DNA of 64,000 bases, taken from positions 2,605,001 to 2,669,000 of the forward strand of contig WPIO01000025.1 in the NCBI GenBank assembly GCA_009760855.2, given 5' to 3'. A program made the position numbers and the translations under genes. Below, in pieces: positions 1 through 10,497 of the stretch. The notes beneath the pieces were generated by a model, which saw nothing but the letters and a program-made list of their open reading frames with translations, searched no databases and was not told the DNA's origin. This stretch comes from Cristatella mucedo (taxonomy: Eukaryota; Bryozoa; Phylactolaemata; Cristatellidae). Position 1 is the stretch's first letter. Every line of letters begins with the position of its first letter.

Positions 1-1140
1 TCGCCCGTCTCAAGTCCTCGGTCAGCAATTACTTGATAGTAGGTTTCTTCTCCACATTTCAACAGTAAATGTCACGACTTCAGCAGCTAGCAGGCCTGCT
101 GGACAAGACTTGGAGTGGAAAATTAACATTGACGAGACGACTCTCTCTAAATGAACAAATGTTGAGTAGCTGCAGAAGCTGACAGCCTAGCAGTGTGCAA
201 ATATGTGCCTTAAGTAGGTGGGGCATAATCCCAGGCAAAGTCCAGGACTGTTTGCTCTAAAATGCCTTGGGATCCAGCTGCTTTGGTTGTGGTTAACCTC
301 CTTCCATCTTGCCGAAGGCAATGCTTGCTGAAGTGCCTTGCGGTGGTGTTGTCCATCTCAATAATAGCCAGACATCGAGGGCTGCTACACCTTGGCCTGA
401 CATGGTACTGCAGTGAAACGGCATCAACGAGCATTTCCTACTTGTATCTAACAGCTCCTACCAATGGCCTAGTGTACCCCATGATCCCAAAGCTTCTCTT
501 TAAGCCAAAAAGATTCCGATACCTAGGTGCTGTCAGCTTATGTGGGTAGGCTGGCAAGTAGCCCAACTGGGCACCGGATCTGAACCAGGCACTTACTTTG
601 AGCAATACCCTGGGCAAATGCACCGACCCAATCCAGATGCTATTGCTTTGCGTAATTCATCAGAAGAAATGAAACGGCTCACTCACTATTCAACCTTTGC
701 AGATGCATACTCATAAATGCAACCGAGTGATGCAGTCATACCAATTAAACAAAGACGATCGACATGTAATAGCACAACTGTGGTCACCAGCTTTATTGCC
801 GACGATTTTAACAGAGGCTCGGATTCAGAATAGCGACTAAGTTCCGAGATTTTTAATCTCGAGGTCATTTGTTCAGCTATATTTTGAAAACTTGTGTAGA
901 ATACTATGCACATACTTACAAGTACATTTCTATTGCTGTCATTGCATCCCAATTACAAATTTAAGATCAGGGAACAAGTGCTCCATGTTTTCTCATTGAA
1001 ACAAGTAGGCCTGAGACCAAGTAGCAAGCATTTGATGTTCTCAAGCTATGTATTGTTAACAATGAAGAGCATATTCAGACTACTCCGAGTCTACTTTTCC
1101 TATACATCGTTTTTCCTTAATATTACGGGCTAAAATCTAA
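1..1140. other. unassigned sequence
   Basis: Mixed-composition sequence with only short frames (under 100 codons) that resemble nothing I recognise. No tRNA, rRNA or transposon signature is visible. Confidence 0.5.
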
Positions 1141-1226
1141 GATTAAAAGTGTAATAACTTGTTGACAAGAGTCGGATGAACCATTGTCCATTTGGTAGCA
1201 GCAAACCCTAACTTAAGTGCTGCAGA

Positions 1227-1325
1227 CATGTAAGTATGTATGTGTGTGCTTATGTATGTATGCACGTATGTATGTGTGTGCGTGTGTATGTATGTGTGTA
1301 TGTATGTATGTATGTATGTATGCAT
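1227..1325. repeat. (TATG)n microsatellite
   Basis: About 100 bp of imperfect TATG/TGTG repeats. It abuts the LINE-B 3' end on its right. Read on the minus strand, the LINE-B end runs straight into CATA repeats, so the tract may have grown from the retroelement tail. A Tyr/Thr/His/Ile-rich minus-strand frame across it is an artefact of the repeat. Confidence 0.95.
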
Positions 1326-1345
1326 GCATGTTTACAGGTATTTAT

Positions 1346-1475
1346 CTCCGTCTGTAACTCCTCAAAACCATAAGGACTAAGTGGGTGTTATGCAGGTTTG
1401 CTAAAACACAATCAAAGCCTAAGCAGCTTGCTGTGCATAAACGGAAGCCAATAGACTGGCTAGTCCTCATCCTCA
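1346..1475 (-). mobile_element. LINE-B 3' end fragment
   Basis: The minus strand contains the LINE-B terminal sequence (GGAGTTACAGACGGAG) and, upstream of it, a decayed match to the segment before the LINE-B end, comparable with the copy at 60547-60680. It is 5'-truncated and non-coding. Confidence 0.7.
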
Positions 1476-1546
1476 TAGGTCAGCCACGTTATTAATAACA
1501 ATAGTAATATGTTTTTATAGCACTCTCATATAAATCTCTGTCTATA

Positions 1547-1746
1547 ATAAAAATAATAATAATAACACACTTGATAGAGCACCCTCAGAGAACTCAATCT
1601 CTTTCTAGGTGCTTTACGTTTGCTGTTCTAGGCAGTTTAAATATGCTGTATAGGAAGCCTGACCGAATGGTTAGTGGTAACATTCACAATGTTAACAAGC
1701 ATTACATGGTTAGAAGTGACACGCACAGTGTCTACATTGAAATGTG
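1547..1746 (-). mobile_element. LINE-A 3' end fragment, 5'-truncated
   Basis: Read on the minus strand this ends with the LINE-A stem-loop (inner arms AGAGA/TCTCT) and an (ATT)n tail, seen on the plus strand as AATAATAATAA followed by CACTTGATAGAGCACCCTC. Upstream are the LINE-A 3'-UTR blocks around 'ACCATTCGGTCAGG'. Only about 200 bp remain, which is typical 5' truncation by target-primed reverse transcription. Confidence 0.85.
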
Positions 1747-1772
1747 GTTATATATGTATACATATATATTAT

Positions 1773-2535
1773 GCTATTGTGCGACCATCACCACGTGCTC
1801 AAATTTTAGGTGTGGTTTTCGACAGCTGCCTCAATTATAAAAGCTTCATTCAGAAGACTGCTTCTACAGCTAGCCATCACGTCCGATCCCTATCCAAGAT
1901 AAGGAGCTTTCTCCCACAGCAGCTGTACACAATTTAACTAGCTCCTTAGTTCTTACTCGGCTTGATTATTGTAATTTCCTTTTGGCTGGGCTACCAAAGA
2001 AAGCTATTAGGCCACTGCAGCTGATTATGAATCTAGGCTAGTCTTCAAGTTCCGGAGGTCTGAGTACGTGTCTCCTTTGCTAAAAGAGCTAGGATGGATG
2101 TCGGTTGAGCAACGGATACAGAGCAAAGTTCTTACGGTGACCCACGAGGCCCGCCACGGATTGGCTCCTTCGTACCTAGCTGAACTGCTGCATCAGTTTC
2201 AGCCTGTTCGCGCCCTCAGGTCCTGTGTGGACAATAAATTAGCTGTTCCATTCCTCCGCTTAAAGACCGTCGGCGGCAGAAGCTTTAGCTCAGCAGGTCC
2301 TAGACTGTGGAACTTGCTTCCACAATACTTACGCAACGACAGCTAATCTCCTAGCGCCGACTATGGCTCATCCTTTTCAGCGGTCCTAAGCTGCTACTTC
2401 CATGCTACTCACTACCTCAACTGCTCTCCCGACTCTGCTATGCTTCTTACTTTCTTTTTGCTGCATGAGACGAAGTCTGTTGGCTACCGAATGCGTACCG
2501 AAAGCCGCCTAGGCTGCGAGTGTGCTATACAAAAC
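1773..2535 (+). mobile_element. LINE-B, 3' part of reverse transcriptase ORF plus UTR (decayed)
   Basis: Frames at 1773-1937 and 2068-2346 encode the C-terminal part of a CR1/L2-like LINE polyprotein. Visible pieces are the LGVVFDSCLNYKSFIQ segment (the usual LGVxFDSxLxxxxHI stretch after the RT palm) and, further on, LKELGWMSVEQRIQSKVL (the usual LHWLPVxxRIxFKxL block). Then come AELLHQFQPVRALRS and a FGDRAFSxxxPRLWNxLP-like end. The frame is broken between 1937 and 2068, so it is a pseudogene. The closest relative in the window is the minus-strand copy at 60547-61675. It meets an opposite-strand LINE-B copy at about 2536. Confidence 0.85.
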
Positions 2536-2760
2536 GTGTGGGTGTTGCACAGGAGAGTTTTATATAGCCCACTCACAGCCTAAGTGGCTTTCAGTACGAA
2601 TTCGGTAGCCAACAGACTTTGTCTCACAAAACAAAGAGAAAGTGGGAAGCATAGCAGAGCCAGGAGGGAGAGCAGTTGAGGTAGTGAACAGCATGGAAGA
2701 AGCAGCTCAAGACTGCTGAAAAGGATGAGCCATAGTCGGTAGCAGGACAGTAGATGGTTT
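2536..2760 (-). mobile_element. LINE-B 3' end fragment, inverted relative to its neighbour
   Basis: The sequence aligns along its whole length with the minus-strand LINE-B end at 60590-60790 (block 'ACAGACTTTGTCTCA', then 'AGAGAAAGTGGGAAGCATAG'). It is the mirror image of 2362-2522 and forms an inverted repeat with it. It holds no RT motifs. Confidence 0.8.
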
Positions 2761-2765
2761 GTGGC

Positions 2766-3205
2766 CCCATGCACAGTGTTAGCACGCATTAGAAACAAAT
2801 AACGAATCTCAAGGACCCACTAAATGCAGCAGTAAACATGTGCGCTTTTAGCTTCTTTTTCCGTGTTGAGGTTCATACGAGGTATAGCTAACAGATTGGA
2901 TTAAGAAAAATGGGTGATACTATGCCTAGCCTGTTGCTGGAGTAGTTCTGATCGGAAGGCTGGAGCCAGAGAATGAAGGGACCTAAAAGCGAGTGCCATA
3001 AACTTAAAGTTGATATGCTGCTTGATTGGGAGCTAGTGCAGGTCGACGAGAAGTGGTGAGATATGGAAACTGCGACGGTCACGACAGTGAAGCCTCACAG
3101 CTGAGTTTTGCACCGATTGTAGGCACCTGATTGCACAGGTTGCCAGATGACTAGCAAGCAGGTCCTCTACAGCTGGGAACAGCTGTAGAAATTCGAGGAG
3201 CCGGG
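2766..3205 (-). mobile_element. LINE-A fragment (3' ORF end and UTR, tail missing)
   Basis: The minus strand matches other LINE-A copies from the post-RT region ('GCTGCTTGATTGGGAGCTAGTGC' block seen on plus) to the UTR block containing 'CAAGGACCCACTAAATGC'. It lacks the stem-loop and tail, and is probably truncated where the LINE-B fragment begins. All frames are interrupted. Confidence 0.75.
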
Positions 3206-4124
3206 ATCATTTGGATCATTCTATGCCGACCAGGCAAAAGCCAAAGCTCAATGGTCAAGAGGGGCATGGGGCTAGCACTGGCAAGTGAGCGAATGACAGC
3301 AGGCTTCATGCTTCTACACAGATCCAGTCAGCTTGTTTTAGAGGCTCCTACAGGTTGGCAACGTCTGGCTGAGCGAGGCTGCAGCCGGTTTGACCAAACT
3401 GCCATATTCGGCTCTGATTATTGGCTTTGTACAAACTCTCGGGTCTCTTAGATTGGTAGAAACGATGTCTCATAGATAGCTATTGCTGCCACACAGTTGA
3501 TGTATCATGGCAATAAAGACCTTGCACTGGGAATCTCACGAAACAGATCTAGCTGCATTTGTGGCTCTAAGCGCAGCGATAGCAAGGCTCATTTATCATA
3601 ATGACTAGTAGTCATACCAGTAGGTTGCTAAGGAAGGGTGGGGGCTCGACTCCATGAAGACCCCTCGGCAATAGTGTGTCGCCTGCAATGTTCCCCAGAT
3701 ATCCCACACGAAGACGAGCAGCAGCGACACTGAGGAGAAGCGACCTTGATTGGTGGCTGTGCCTCCAACGAGCCTTGAATACCGCTCAGTCCCACTTCTT
3801 CAAGTGCCTGGCACTTGCTTCCGACTGACATCATGAGATCTTTTGACTTGACGACATTGGAAAGAAGCCGAAGGGCCCCTTGCTCCTCACAGCCTCACAG
3901 CTCCGTCCTCACGAGATGTCCTGCCTGTACATTTTGATCATTATATCCCTGCCCTATTTAGATGCTTCCTGCGAGTATCCTTCCCATCACCTAGAAGTCA
4001 AAGTGGTTCTATGTTAATGCCTAACGTCAATGTTTGCTTGTGGTTATTTCTATTACAGAGCAGCTGGCTCGCAGGTCTTGTGAGCAGGCATTTGTCACGA
4101 AGCTTTAAGGCGCTCTCTTCTATC
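3206..4124. other. unassigned sequence
   Basis: No recognisable repeat family or coding signature. Short frames at 3251-3451 and 3628-3834 (reverse) look random. Confidence 0.45.
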
Positions 4125-4452
4125 AGGGAGAGAGAGAGAGGGAGAGAGAGAGAGAAGAAGAGAGGAAGAGAGGGAGAGAGGGAGAGAGGGAGAGAGAGAG
4201 AGGGAGAGAGGGAGGGAGAGAGAGAGGGAGAGAGGGAGAGAGGGAGAGAGGGAGAGAGGGAGAGAGGGAGAGAGGGAGAGAGGGAGAGGGGGAGAGAGAG
4301 GAGAGAGAGAGGGAGAGGGGGAGAGGGAGAGAGGGGGAGAGAGGGGGAGAGGGAGAGAGGGAGAGAGAGGGAGAGAGGGAGAGAGGGAGAGAGGGAGAGA
4401 GGGAGAGAGGGAGGGAGAGGGAGAGAGGGAGAGAGGGAGAGAGAGGAGGGAG

Positions 4453-4502
<50 letters not shown>

Positions 4503-4988
4503 GGGAGAGAGGGACAGAGGGACAGAGGGACAGAGGAAGAGAGGGACAGAGGGACAGAGGGACAGAGGGACAGAGGGACAGAGGGACAGAGGGACAGAGG
4601 GACAGAGGGACAGAGGGACAGAGGGACAGAGGGACAGAGGGACAGAGGGACAGAGGGAGAGAGGGAGAGGGAGAGAGGGAGAGAGGGAGAGAGGGAGAGA
4701 GGGAGAGAGGGAGAGAGGGACAGAGGGACAGAGGTACAGAGGGACAGAGGGACAGAGGGACAGAGGGACAGAGGGACAGAGGGACAGAGGGACAGAGGGA
4801 CAGAGGGAGAGAGGGACAGAGGGAGAGAGGGACAGAGGGACAGAGGGACAGAGGGACAGAGGGACAGAGGGACAGAGGGAGAGAGGGAGAGAGGGACAGA
4901 GGGACAGAGGGACAGAGGGACAGAGGGACAGAGGGACAGAGGGACAGAGGGACAGAGGGACAGAGGGACAGAGGGACAGAGAGGGAGA
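4125..4988. repeat. purine-rich array, GAGGGAGA / GAGGGACA 8-mers
   Basis: From about 4125 to 4514 every base on the plus strand is A or G, mostly GAGA and GAGGGAGA units. From about 4515 the unit becomes GAGGGACA, tandemly repeated with a strict 8-bp period and interspersed blocks of GAGGGAGA. An 8-bp unit gives a 24-bp (8-codon) reading-frame period, so all plus frames stay open as Arg/Glu/Gly-rich peptide and minus frames as Ser/Leu/Pro-rich peptide. These are not genes. Mirror-symmetric homopurine DNA of this length is a candidate for intramolecular triplex (H-DNA). Confidence 0.97.
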
Positions 4989-6264
4989 AAACACTCGGTG
5001 CTCTTTAGATGGCGTCAGAAGAATGACGAGCCAGCTTGCCGTCGGCATGCAGGCAAAGAGTCGCTTTCTAAATAGAAAGTATTTCGTTTTAGTAGGATCG
5101 CCTTTTTAGATGGCCATAGAGGTCATTTTATTTTAGACAGGTCTCACGGAAAAGTCTATCGGGTAATACTCTCTTCGGCTCGAAGCTTCATTGCTGCGGA
5201 AGTGGCTCAACGTTGTTTTTCTTTTACAAGTCTACGCACATCTTCAGCATCCACCGAAGGGATTTTGAATGGGATTCTCAAAAGAAATGATCTAGTTTCT
5301 TTTGCACGGGTTGTAAAAGCTCTTCTGTGAGTGAAGTTGGTGCTCAGATGCGAGATGCTTCTTCAAATGGGAAAGCCAATTGTCTTTTTGGATGAGTTGA
5401 ATAAACCTACTCAGCTGTGTGCCTTGGAGAGGGCAACCATTCTCTTTCTGCGTTGATGTGTCTGGTCGGTCGCCTTTGAACGAGAGCTTCAGGTGCGTTC
5501 ACTTATTGAAGAGGGTTGGCTCGGAAGCCCGCCCGAAAGGTGAGTGTTCGGCGAATTCCATGTGAGCTTCAAGAGAAAACCGTTGTTAACTTGATGGAAA
5601 GGCTACCGTTTTATTTTTGAGGAAGCTAAAGGGGCCCTCCGGGTGGCCATATCTCACAGCTTGAGGGCCAGCCTCGAGTGAATGCCACAGCAGGATTGAG
5701 CGGGGCCTCCGACGCATTCGCGGAGGCATTCCCTGAGCGCCTGCTGACCGCTGCTAGAGCACTGCTTGGGCACACTGATTAAGCACTCCAGCTCTGAGTC
5801 GGTCACTCCTCGGGCTATCTAATTTGTCTTGAAGGATCGGCTTTGTATCCTGTTAAAGACATGACCAACAGGTACTAACCGTCGCCCGCGGGTCGCTGCA
5901 TCCGGCGGCTCCGGTGGCTGCCTATTCAACTTTGTAAGACGCTGGAAAGAACGCCTAGCATTACGAGTTCACAACCGCGGCCAAGTTTTGGGTATCGAGC
6001 GTTTTCTTAAAGTTTAATGTTGCGTATTTTGAGGAGTATTATTCAATAACACTGGTATGCGAATGAAAACTTGTTGTCACTTACTTTCAATCTAATAGAT
6101 GATTCAAGTAAATCTTTGGATACTCTTTCAGAATCTGTAACTCGTTACAACCAAGCACGTCAGGAGTTTTTACAATTCAATACATACGTTTTCTTTACAA
6201 TCTTTTAATAACATTATCATCTAGGCTATGCACAATTTAAACATAAATCTTCCTTAATTTAGTC
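4989..6264. other. unassigned sequence
   Basis: About 1.3 kb with no long frame and no match to the repeat families in this window. It is moderately GC-rich between 5600 and 5950. Nothing functional can be assigned. Confidence 0.45.
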
Positions 6265-7144
6265 AAATGCTTTTAGACTGCCTCTGCCGTGACTTTCTAT
6301 GGTCAGCAGCTGGATTGTGTCGCTTCAGGCTCCAACAATAATCGGCTATCAAGTTAGCATTCAATGGCCTTGATATCTACGCTCCATTCCACGTATGTCT
6401 TGGTGGAACCTCTCACCATATTTCTCGCTGAATGCTCCTAAATTTGATGGGAGATATTTTATAAATTGTATCTTGACGTTCATTCTACCCCCACGGGCCA
6501 CGTAGTTTTGAATCATGTTCTCAAAAACTCGTGCGTAGTCAGCAACCTTGTGACTGCCGAGAAAGTTCTCTACCACACACTTAAATAAACTCCAAGCCTG
6601 CAATAACCCAGTCAATGGTGATGTAAACTGCGCGTCTTTGAACAATGCTTTGATCTGTAGGCCCACCAAAATGCCAGTTTATATCTTTGCATCGCTAATT
6701 GGAAGAAACTTGTAAATCCTTGAAGGCATGATCGTCTTAGTTCAAAGCTTTAACATAGTTGCTCATTAGTCCAAGCTTTTTGTACAAGGGAGGAAGTAGC
6801 ACTTTCTTGCTGTCGGCAAGAGTAAGCTCTCGGACGTTGCCACTCCCAGGCACAAAATGTGTTCTCGCTGGCCAGTCTTTCTTTCGGTAATGAAGACCAT
6901 CAGCGCGTCTATCTCACAGACATAAAAAGCAAGGATATTCAGTGTATTCACCTTGAAGTCCTAGCAGAAGGGAAATGACCTTTTAAATAGGTACATATCT
7001 GTCACTGGTGTTGATCATATCTGAGTTCATCAAGAAGTATTTCATGTTTCCGAAAGTCTCTTTCATAATATGCTACCAACAAAAGAAAAGCTGGTTTCCA
7101 TTGTTAAGCAACACTCTCTTTAAACTGCGGTTCGGCGAAACCAT

Positions 7145-7235
7145 GAAGAGGGATATATTCATATATAATATATTATATATTCATATATGATTATTATATA
7201 TAATTATAATTATATAATCGATATATATATATAAT
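7145..7235. repeat. AT-rich simple repeat inside the XP pseudogene
   Basis: About 90 bp of TATA/ATTATA repeats. The XP homology runs up to it on both sides (LKRVLLNN on the left, FGSRLKEKT and PDTVFPRF on the right), so it probably expanded inside the dead gene. Confidence 0.85.
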
Positions 7236-7511
7236 TCCTACTCTCGGCTGGATTAAAGCACTTTTCCGTTGGCTAACTAGACCTTCGACAGTACTACTAA
7301 AGGCTAAATCGTGGAAATACAGTATCCGGCGCGAGAAATGTTTTCTCTTTTAATCTAGAACCGAAGAGTTCAACCCACTCTTTGAACCGGTCAAGGTCAC
7401 TCACTTAGTCATCAAGATCAGATTGTGACGTTAGTTTAGGTGTTTTGGAACACCACAAGCATCATAGCTGTCATCAACGTCGCATTCAGTTGAACTCAAA
7501 TCCCTGTCAAT

Positions 7512-7698
7512 AAATAAATAAAATAAATCCTAGCTGATTAAACAGCCTCTTTTTTTGTATAACGACAGAAGAGTCTTTCCGGCTATCATCACCACTTGCA
7601 GTGGTGATAAGAAGTCGCCCACCGCAGGAATCGAACCCACGACCTCGGCATCGAGGTCGTGAAAGCAACCACTTTACCTAGTGTGCCATCTCAGCTCA
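7512..7698 (-). mobile_element. SINE-1, complete, inserted in the XP pseudogene
   Basis: Reading the minus strand from 7698: a tRNA-like head (TGGCACACTAGGTAAAGTGG resembles a box A), a palindromic arm CACGACCTCG...CGAGGTCGTG, then an exact box B consensus GGTTCGATTCC (plus-strand 7627-7637). A second small palindrome (CCACTGCAAGTGG) follows, then a 3' end GAGGCTGTTTAATCAGCTA and an A/T-rich tail with repeated ATTT units. Flanks read ATTAACAGG and ATTGACAGG on the minus strand (7699-7707 and 7503-7511), a 9-bp target-site duplication with one mismatch. XP homology resumes on either side. Confidence 0.85.
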
Positions 7699-8150
7699 CC
7701 TGTTAATCAACATATCATCGAGGGTAACCAGTGGAACAGGAACTCTCACCTCATCACTGTGCGGTACAAGTCGCATCGCTGATGGTAGACCTGGATATTT
7801 AATTGTACGCTTCCATTTCTTGCTGAGGCCATGCACGCGAGGTATGCCGAAAGAACAATCCAAAACATGGCCAGTTCGTGTTCTCCAAATCATCGGAACT
7901 CCAAATGGCATAGAATTGCTCTGACCTTGAAACCATTGTCCCTAATTTTCTAAACACAGCTTGCACACACCATATGTGGTGCCCATGTCTATGCCGATCT
8001 CCCAGTTTGCATCCGAAGAAGGTGCGATAGCACTGTTCGATGAATGTAGCAATCGATAGCTGCTGCTTTTTTGTCGATAATCCTCCACAGATATCGCAGA
8101 ATACACTCCTTTGGCGTGTAAATCCCAAATACTCATTGGTCAAACAGTTA

Positions 8151-8248
8151 TATCAACCGAAAAATGCTAATTGTACCAGGAAAACAACGCACAACATGTA
8201 CGTCGTTAAGTGAGTGTAACTAGTAAAACCAAATAGAAGTCAATATAA

Positions 8249-8287
<39 letters not shown>

Positions 8288-8484
8288 TTTACATACACAC
8301 ACACACACGTAATGCGTAATGTTAGACTGCACTCAATCTTTAATAAACAAAATCTACCAAACCTGACTTGCCAAAACAAAGTAAAATACACCATAAATTA
8401 CCATGTGCAATGTGTATTTGGAAAATTAGAACAAATGCCGGACAAATGATGTAACAGACCAGTGTAATCTATAGTATTCTCCTT
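8151..8484. other. unassigned sequence with (TA)n tract
   Basis: Contains a (TA)n tract at about 8250-8281 followed by (AC)n at about 8294-8307. Nothing else is recognised. Confidence 0.6.
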
Positions 8485-8652
8485 TCCATAGAGAAGCAAT
8501 AGTGAGGCAGCTGTGTCAGTGACATTCACGACCCGGGTCGTGGGTTTGAGTTCTGCAATGGGCGATCCTATATTTGCCACTGCAAGTGAAGGCGATGGCC
8601 ACGAAGGCTCTTCTGGCGCTAATTTAAACGAGGCTGTAAAATCAGCCATCCA
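8485..8652 (+). mobile_element. SINE-1 copy
   Basis: A perfect 16-bp palindrome CACGACCCGGGTCGTG at 8527-8542 is followed at once by GGTTTGAGTTC, a box B with two or so changes. Then come CACTGCAAGTGAAGGCGATGGCC, AAGGCTCTTCTGGCGCT and the family 3' end GAGGCTGTAAAATCAGCC. The head is more diverged than in the 7.6 kb copy. The frame that crosses it (8513-8788) is not a gene. Confidence 0.8.
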
Positions 8653-9654
8653 TTTTAATCTCTGGCATGCAACTACTAGGTTGCTCGATTTAATAGGCCA
8701 GTTTTACGAAATGAAGCAAATCTACGCTCGGCTTTCAAAGCTGTCGGAATACGAGAACAGGCTGACCGCTTCGACTCATTTTCAATGATTTGCATCCATA
8801 ATATTACTTTAAGCCTTCTCTGAAAAACCCCTGCCACGTGGCCTGATTGAGAATCGAATGAACAAAAATGCTGCCAATACCGGCTAGCGGCAGATAGCCT
8901 CACTGGGAGGGTATAGGATTAGGCGACGAAAGCCTATGCACTCCAATTTAATTTTGTTTAATTTAAAAGCGTGCCACTTACCAAACTTGGATGCTGACCC
9001 TGAGCATGTCATCCCTAAACATGTTACTCATGTTTGTTTTTATCAAGCATGATACCACTCGCCACTCGATCGTGTTTCCTTTGCTGCCAGTTCAGCTACG
9101 GTATGACGGGGCCAAGCTGAGCTGCTCCACCAGTTTCAGCCTAGATCGTGGCGTGTGTGCATCTGCTTCTGCAGCTCCACTAATCGGAAAGAACCCGACA
9201 GCAGGTTTTAGAGTTGAGAGTATTCCACGAAGCCTCATAGCTTGAGTGCCACTCGGATGTGCAATCGGGTTTGCCAGCAACGTATAGACTCACGCAGCAA
9301 ACGCGAGAGCTAGAAACAGAGAGACTGTCAAGGTGTAAGAAACAGGGAGGTTGCAGCAAACGGCCGCTGGAAGAGACGGACCCTGAGTCGGCAGTGAATG
9401 CAGCATATCGTTGACCTAGAGTTCCGGAAGTGATCTCAACCGTCCGGTGGCCGACGGATAAGGCGTCCGTCACCAAGAGTCTCTGAGCGACTCGCACGAG
9501 CGGCATAGAGTATTCTACTATTTTAGTCACAGAGAAGCAGGAGAGATGAGGAGGCTGCAACGACTTCGACAGCCGTACAACTGGGCACGAAGAAGACGAA
9601 CGGAAGGCCGCGACGAAAGGACCTCGTTGAGCAAGGCGATAGAACCAACTTACT
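8653..9654. other. unassigned sequence
   Basis: Includes a 163-codon minus-strand open frame at 9180-9671 with Ser/Cys-rich, low-information sequence and no motif that I recognise. Its first codons lie inside the neighbouring LINE-A copy, which argues against a real gene. Confidence 0.4.
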
Positions 9655-10497
9655 ATTTCTAGGCAAGCCAAGCGTGACTCAGAAATGTGGAAACTTGACG
9701 CTCAAAAATTGGCTTTGCCAGCTTATATCCTGTTGCATCTGCGAGAAGTACAGGTGTCCTGTTCCAAAGTGATTTATCATTAGACAATCGCATTAGCTCC
9801 AGAGTCAAGTCTGCCTACTTTAAGGTACAAAACGTTGCTAAAATTTGCGCTTATTGCTTAATTGCTTAGACGAAGATACTACATTTAAATTGGTCCGTAA
9901 GTTTGTGATACCTCGTCTTGACTTCTGCTAATCACTGCTTGCTAGTCATCTGGCCTGTGCAATCGGGCGCCTACAGTTGGTGCACAACTCTATAGCTAGG
10001 CTTTCTGTCGAGAGCGTCGCAGTTGCCCCATCACACCACTTATCGCCAACCTACACTGGGTTTTAATCAAGCAGCATATCAACTTTAAGTTTCTGGCACT
10101 TGCTTTTAGGTTTCTCCATTCTCTGGCTCTAGCCTACCGATCAAAACTACTCCTACACCTGGATAGGATAGTATCATACGCTTTTCTGAATCAAATCGTT
10201 TACCCATACCTCGTAAAAACCTCAACGCACATGTTCATTGCAGCATGTAGTGGGTCTTTGTGATTCGTCCTTTGTGTAATAATTATCGCTGACACTGAGC
10301 ATGCGGCTAATAACCATATTCACACGTTGACAATGTGCATGTCACCTCTAACCATGTAATGCTTGCTTACATTGTGCATGTTACCAAAATCCACTTAATC
10401 GTGCTTCCTTTACAGCAAATGTTAAGTGCCTAGAAAGTTATTAAGTTCTCTGAGGTTGCTATAAGCATGTATTGTTATCATTCGTAATATTATAGAG
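9655..10497 (+). mobile_element. LINE-A, 3' part (decayed)
   Basis: It begins in the post-palm region (GKPSV block, as at 48525) and runs through ISSxVKSAYF-like and HxTxLxAxLHW-like pieces to the FSESNRLPIPRKNL block near 10190. It then passes through the UTR and the stem-loop at about 10425-10470, ending in a degenerate ATT-rich tail. Several frameshifts and an internal deletion (between about 10140 and 10200) are visible compared with 47975-49460. Confidence 0.85.

Larger units (their letters stand above)
6265..8150 (-). pseudogene. decayed near-full-length copy of an unnamed multi-copy invertebrate protein family (XP, ERFHQDI motif)
   Basis: On the minus strand the pieces lie in the expected order. 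N-terminal Cys-rich domain, about 8143-7950: VFCDICGG, then ATFIEQCYRTFFGCKLGD, then in another frame VCKLCLEN. Middle, 7911-7708: MPFGVPMIWRTRTGHVLDC, then IKYPGLPSAMRLVPHSDE. After the SINE-1 insertion: acidic DLSSTECDVDDSYDA at about 7505, then DLDRFKEWVELFGSRLKEKT at about 7380. C-terminal half, 7140-6280: LKRVLLNNGNQLFF, MKETFGNMKYF, LGLQGEYTEYPCFLC, LLPPLYKKLGLMSNYVKAL, FGGP, GERFHQDI, RRYQG and, after a frameshift, LIADYCWSLKR. I recognise this order from predicted proteins common in arthropod and cnidarian genomes; I know no name or biochemical role. At least five in-frame stops and several frameshifts make it a pseudogene. Recognition of the family is firm; mobility is inferred from copy number. 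Confidence 0.85.

Noticed and set aside
1143-1325. Tyr/Ile/His/Thr repeat peptide on the minus strand
   Set aside because: Direct translation of the TATG microsatellite.
4011-5075. 354-codon plus and 317-codon minus open frames
   Set aside because: They lie almost wholly in the 8-bp purine-rich array, where stop codons cannot occur in any frame; the peptides are pure repeat translations.
7627-7680. tRNA gene
   Set aside because: The box B is exact, but the region belongs to a dispersed family with a common 3' body and target-site duplications, and the anticodon arm is an over-long palindrome. It is a SINE head.
9180-9671. 163-codon reverse open frame as a gene
   Set aside because: Low-information Ser-rich sequence, no domain, and its start lies inside an antisense LINE-A.
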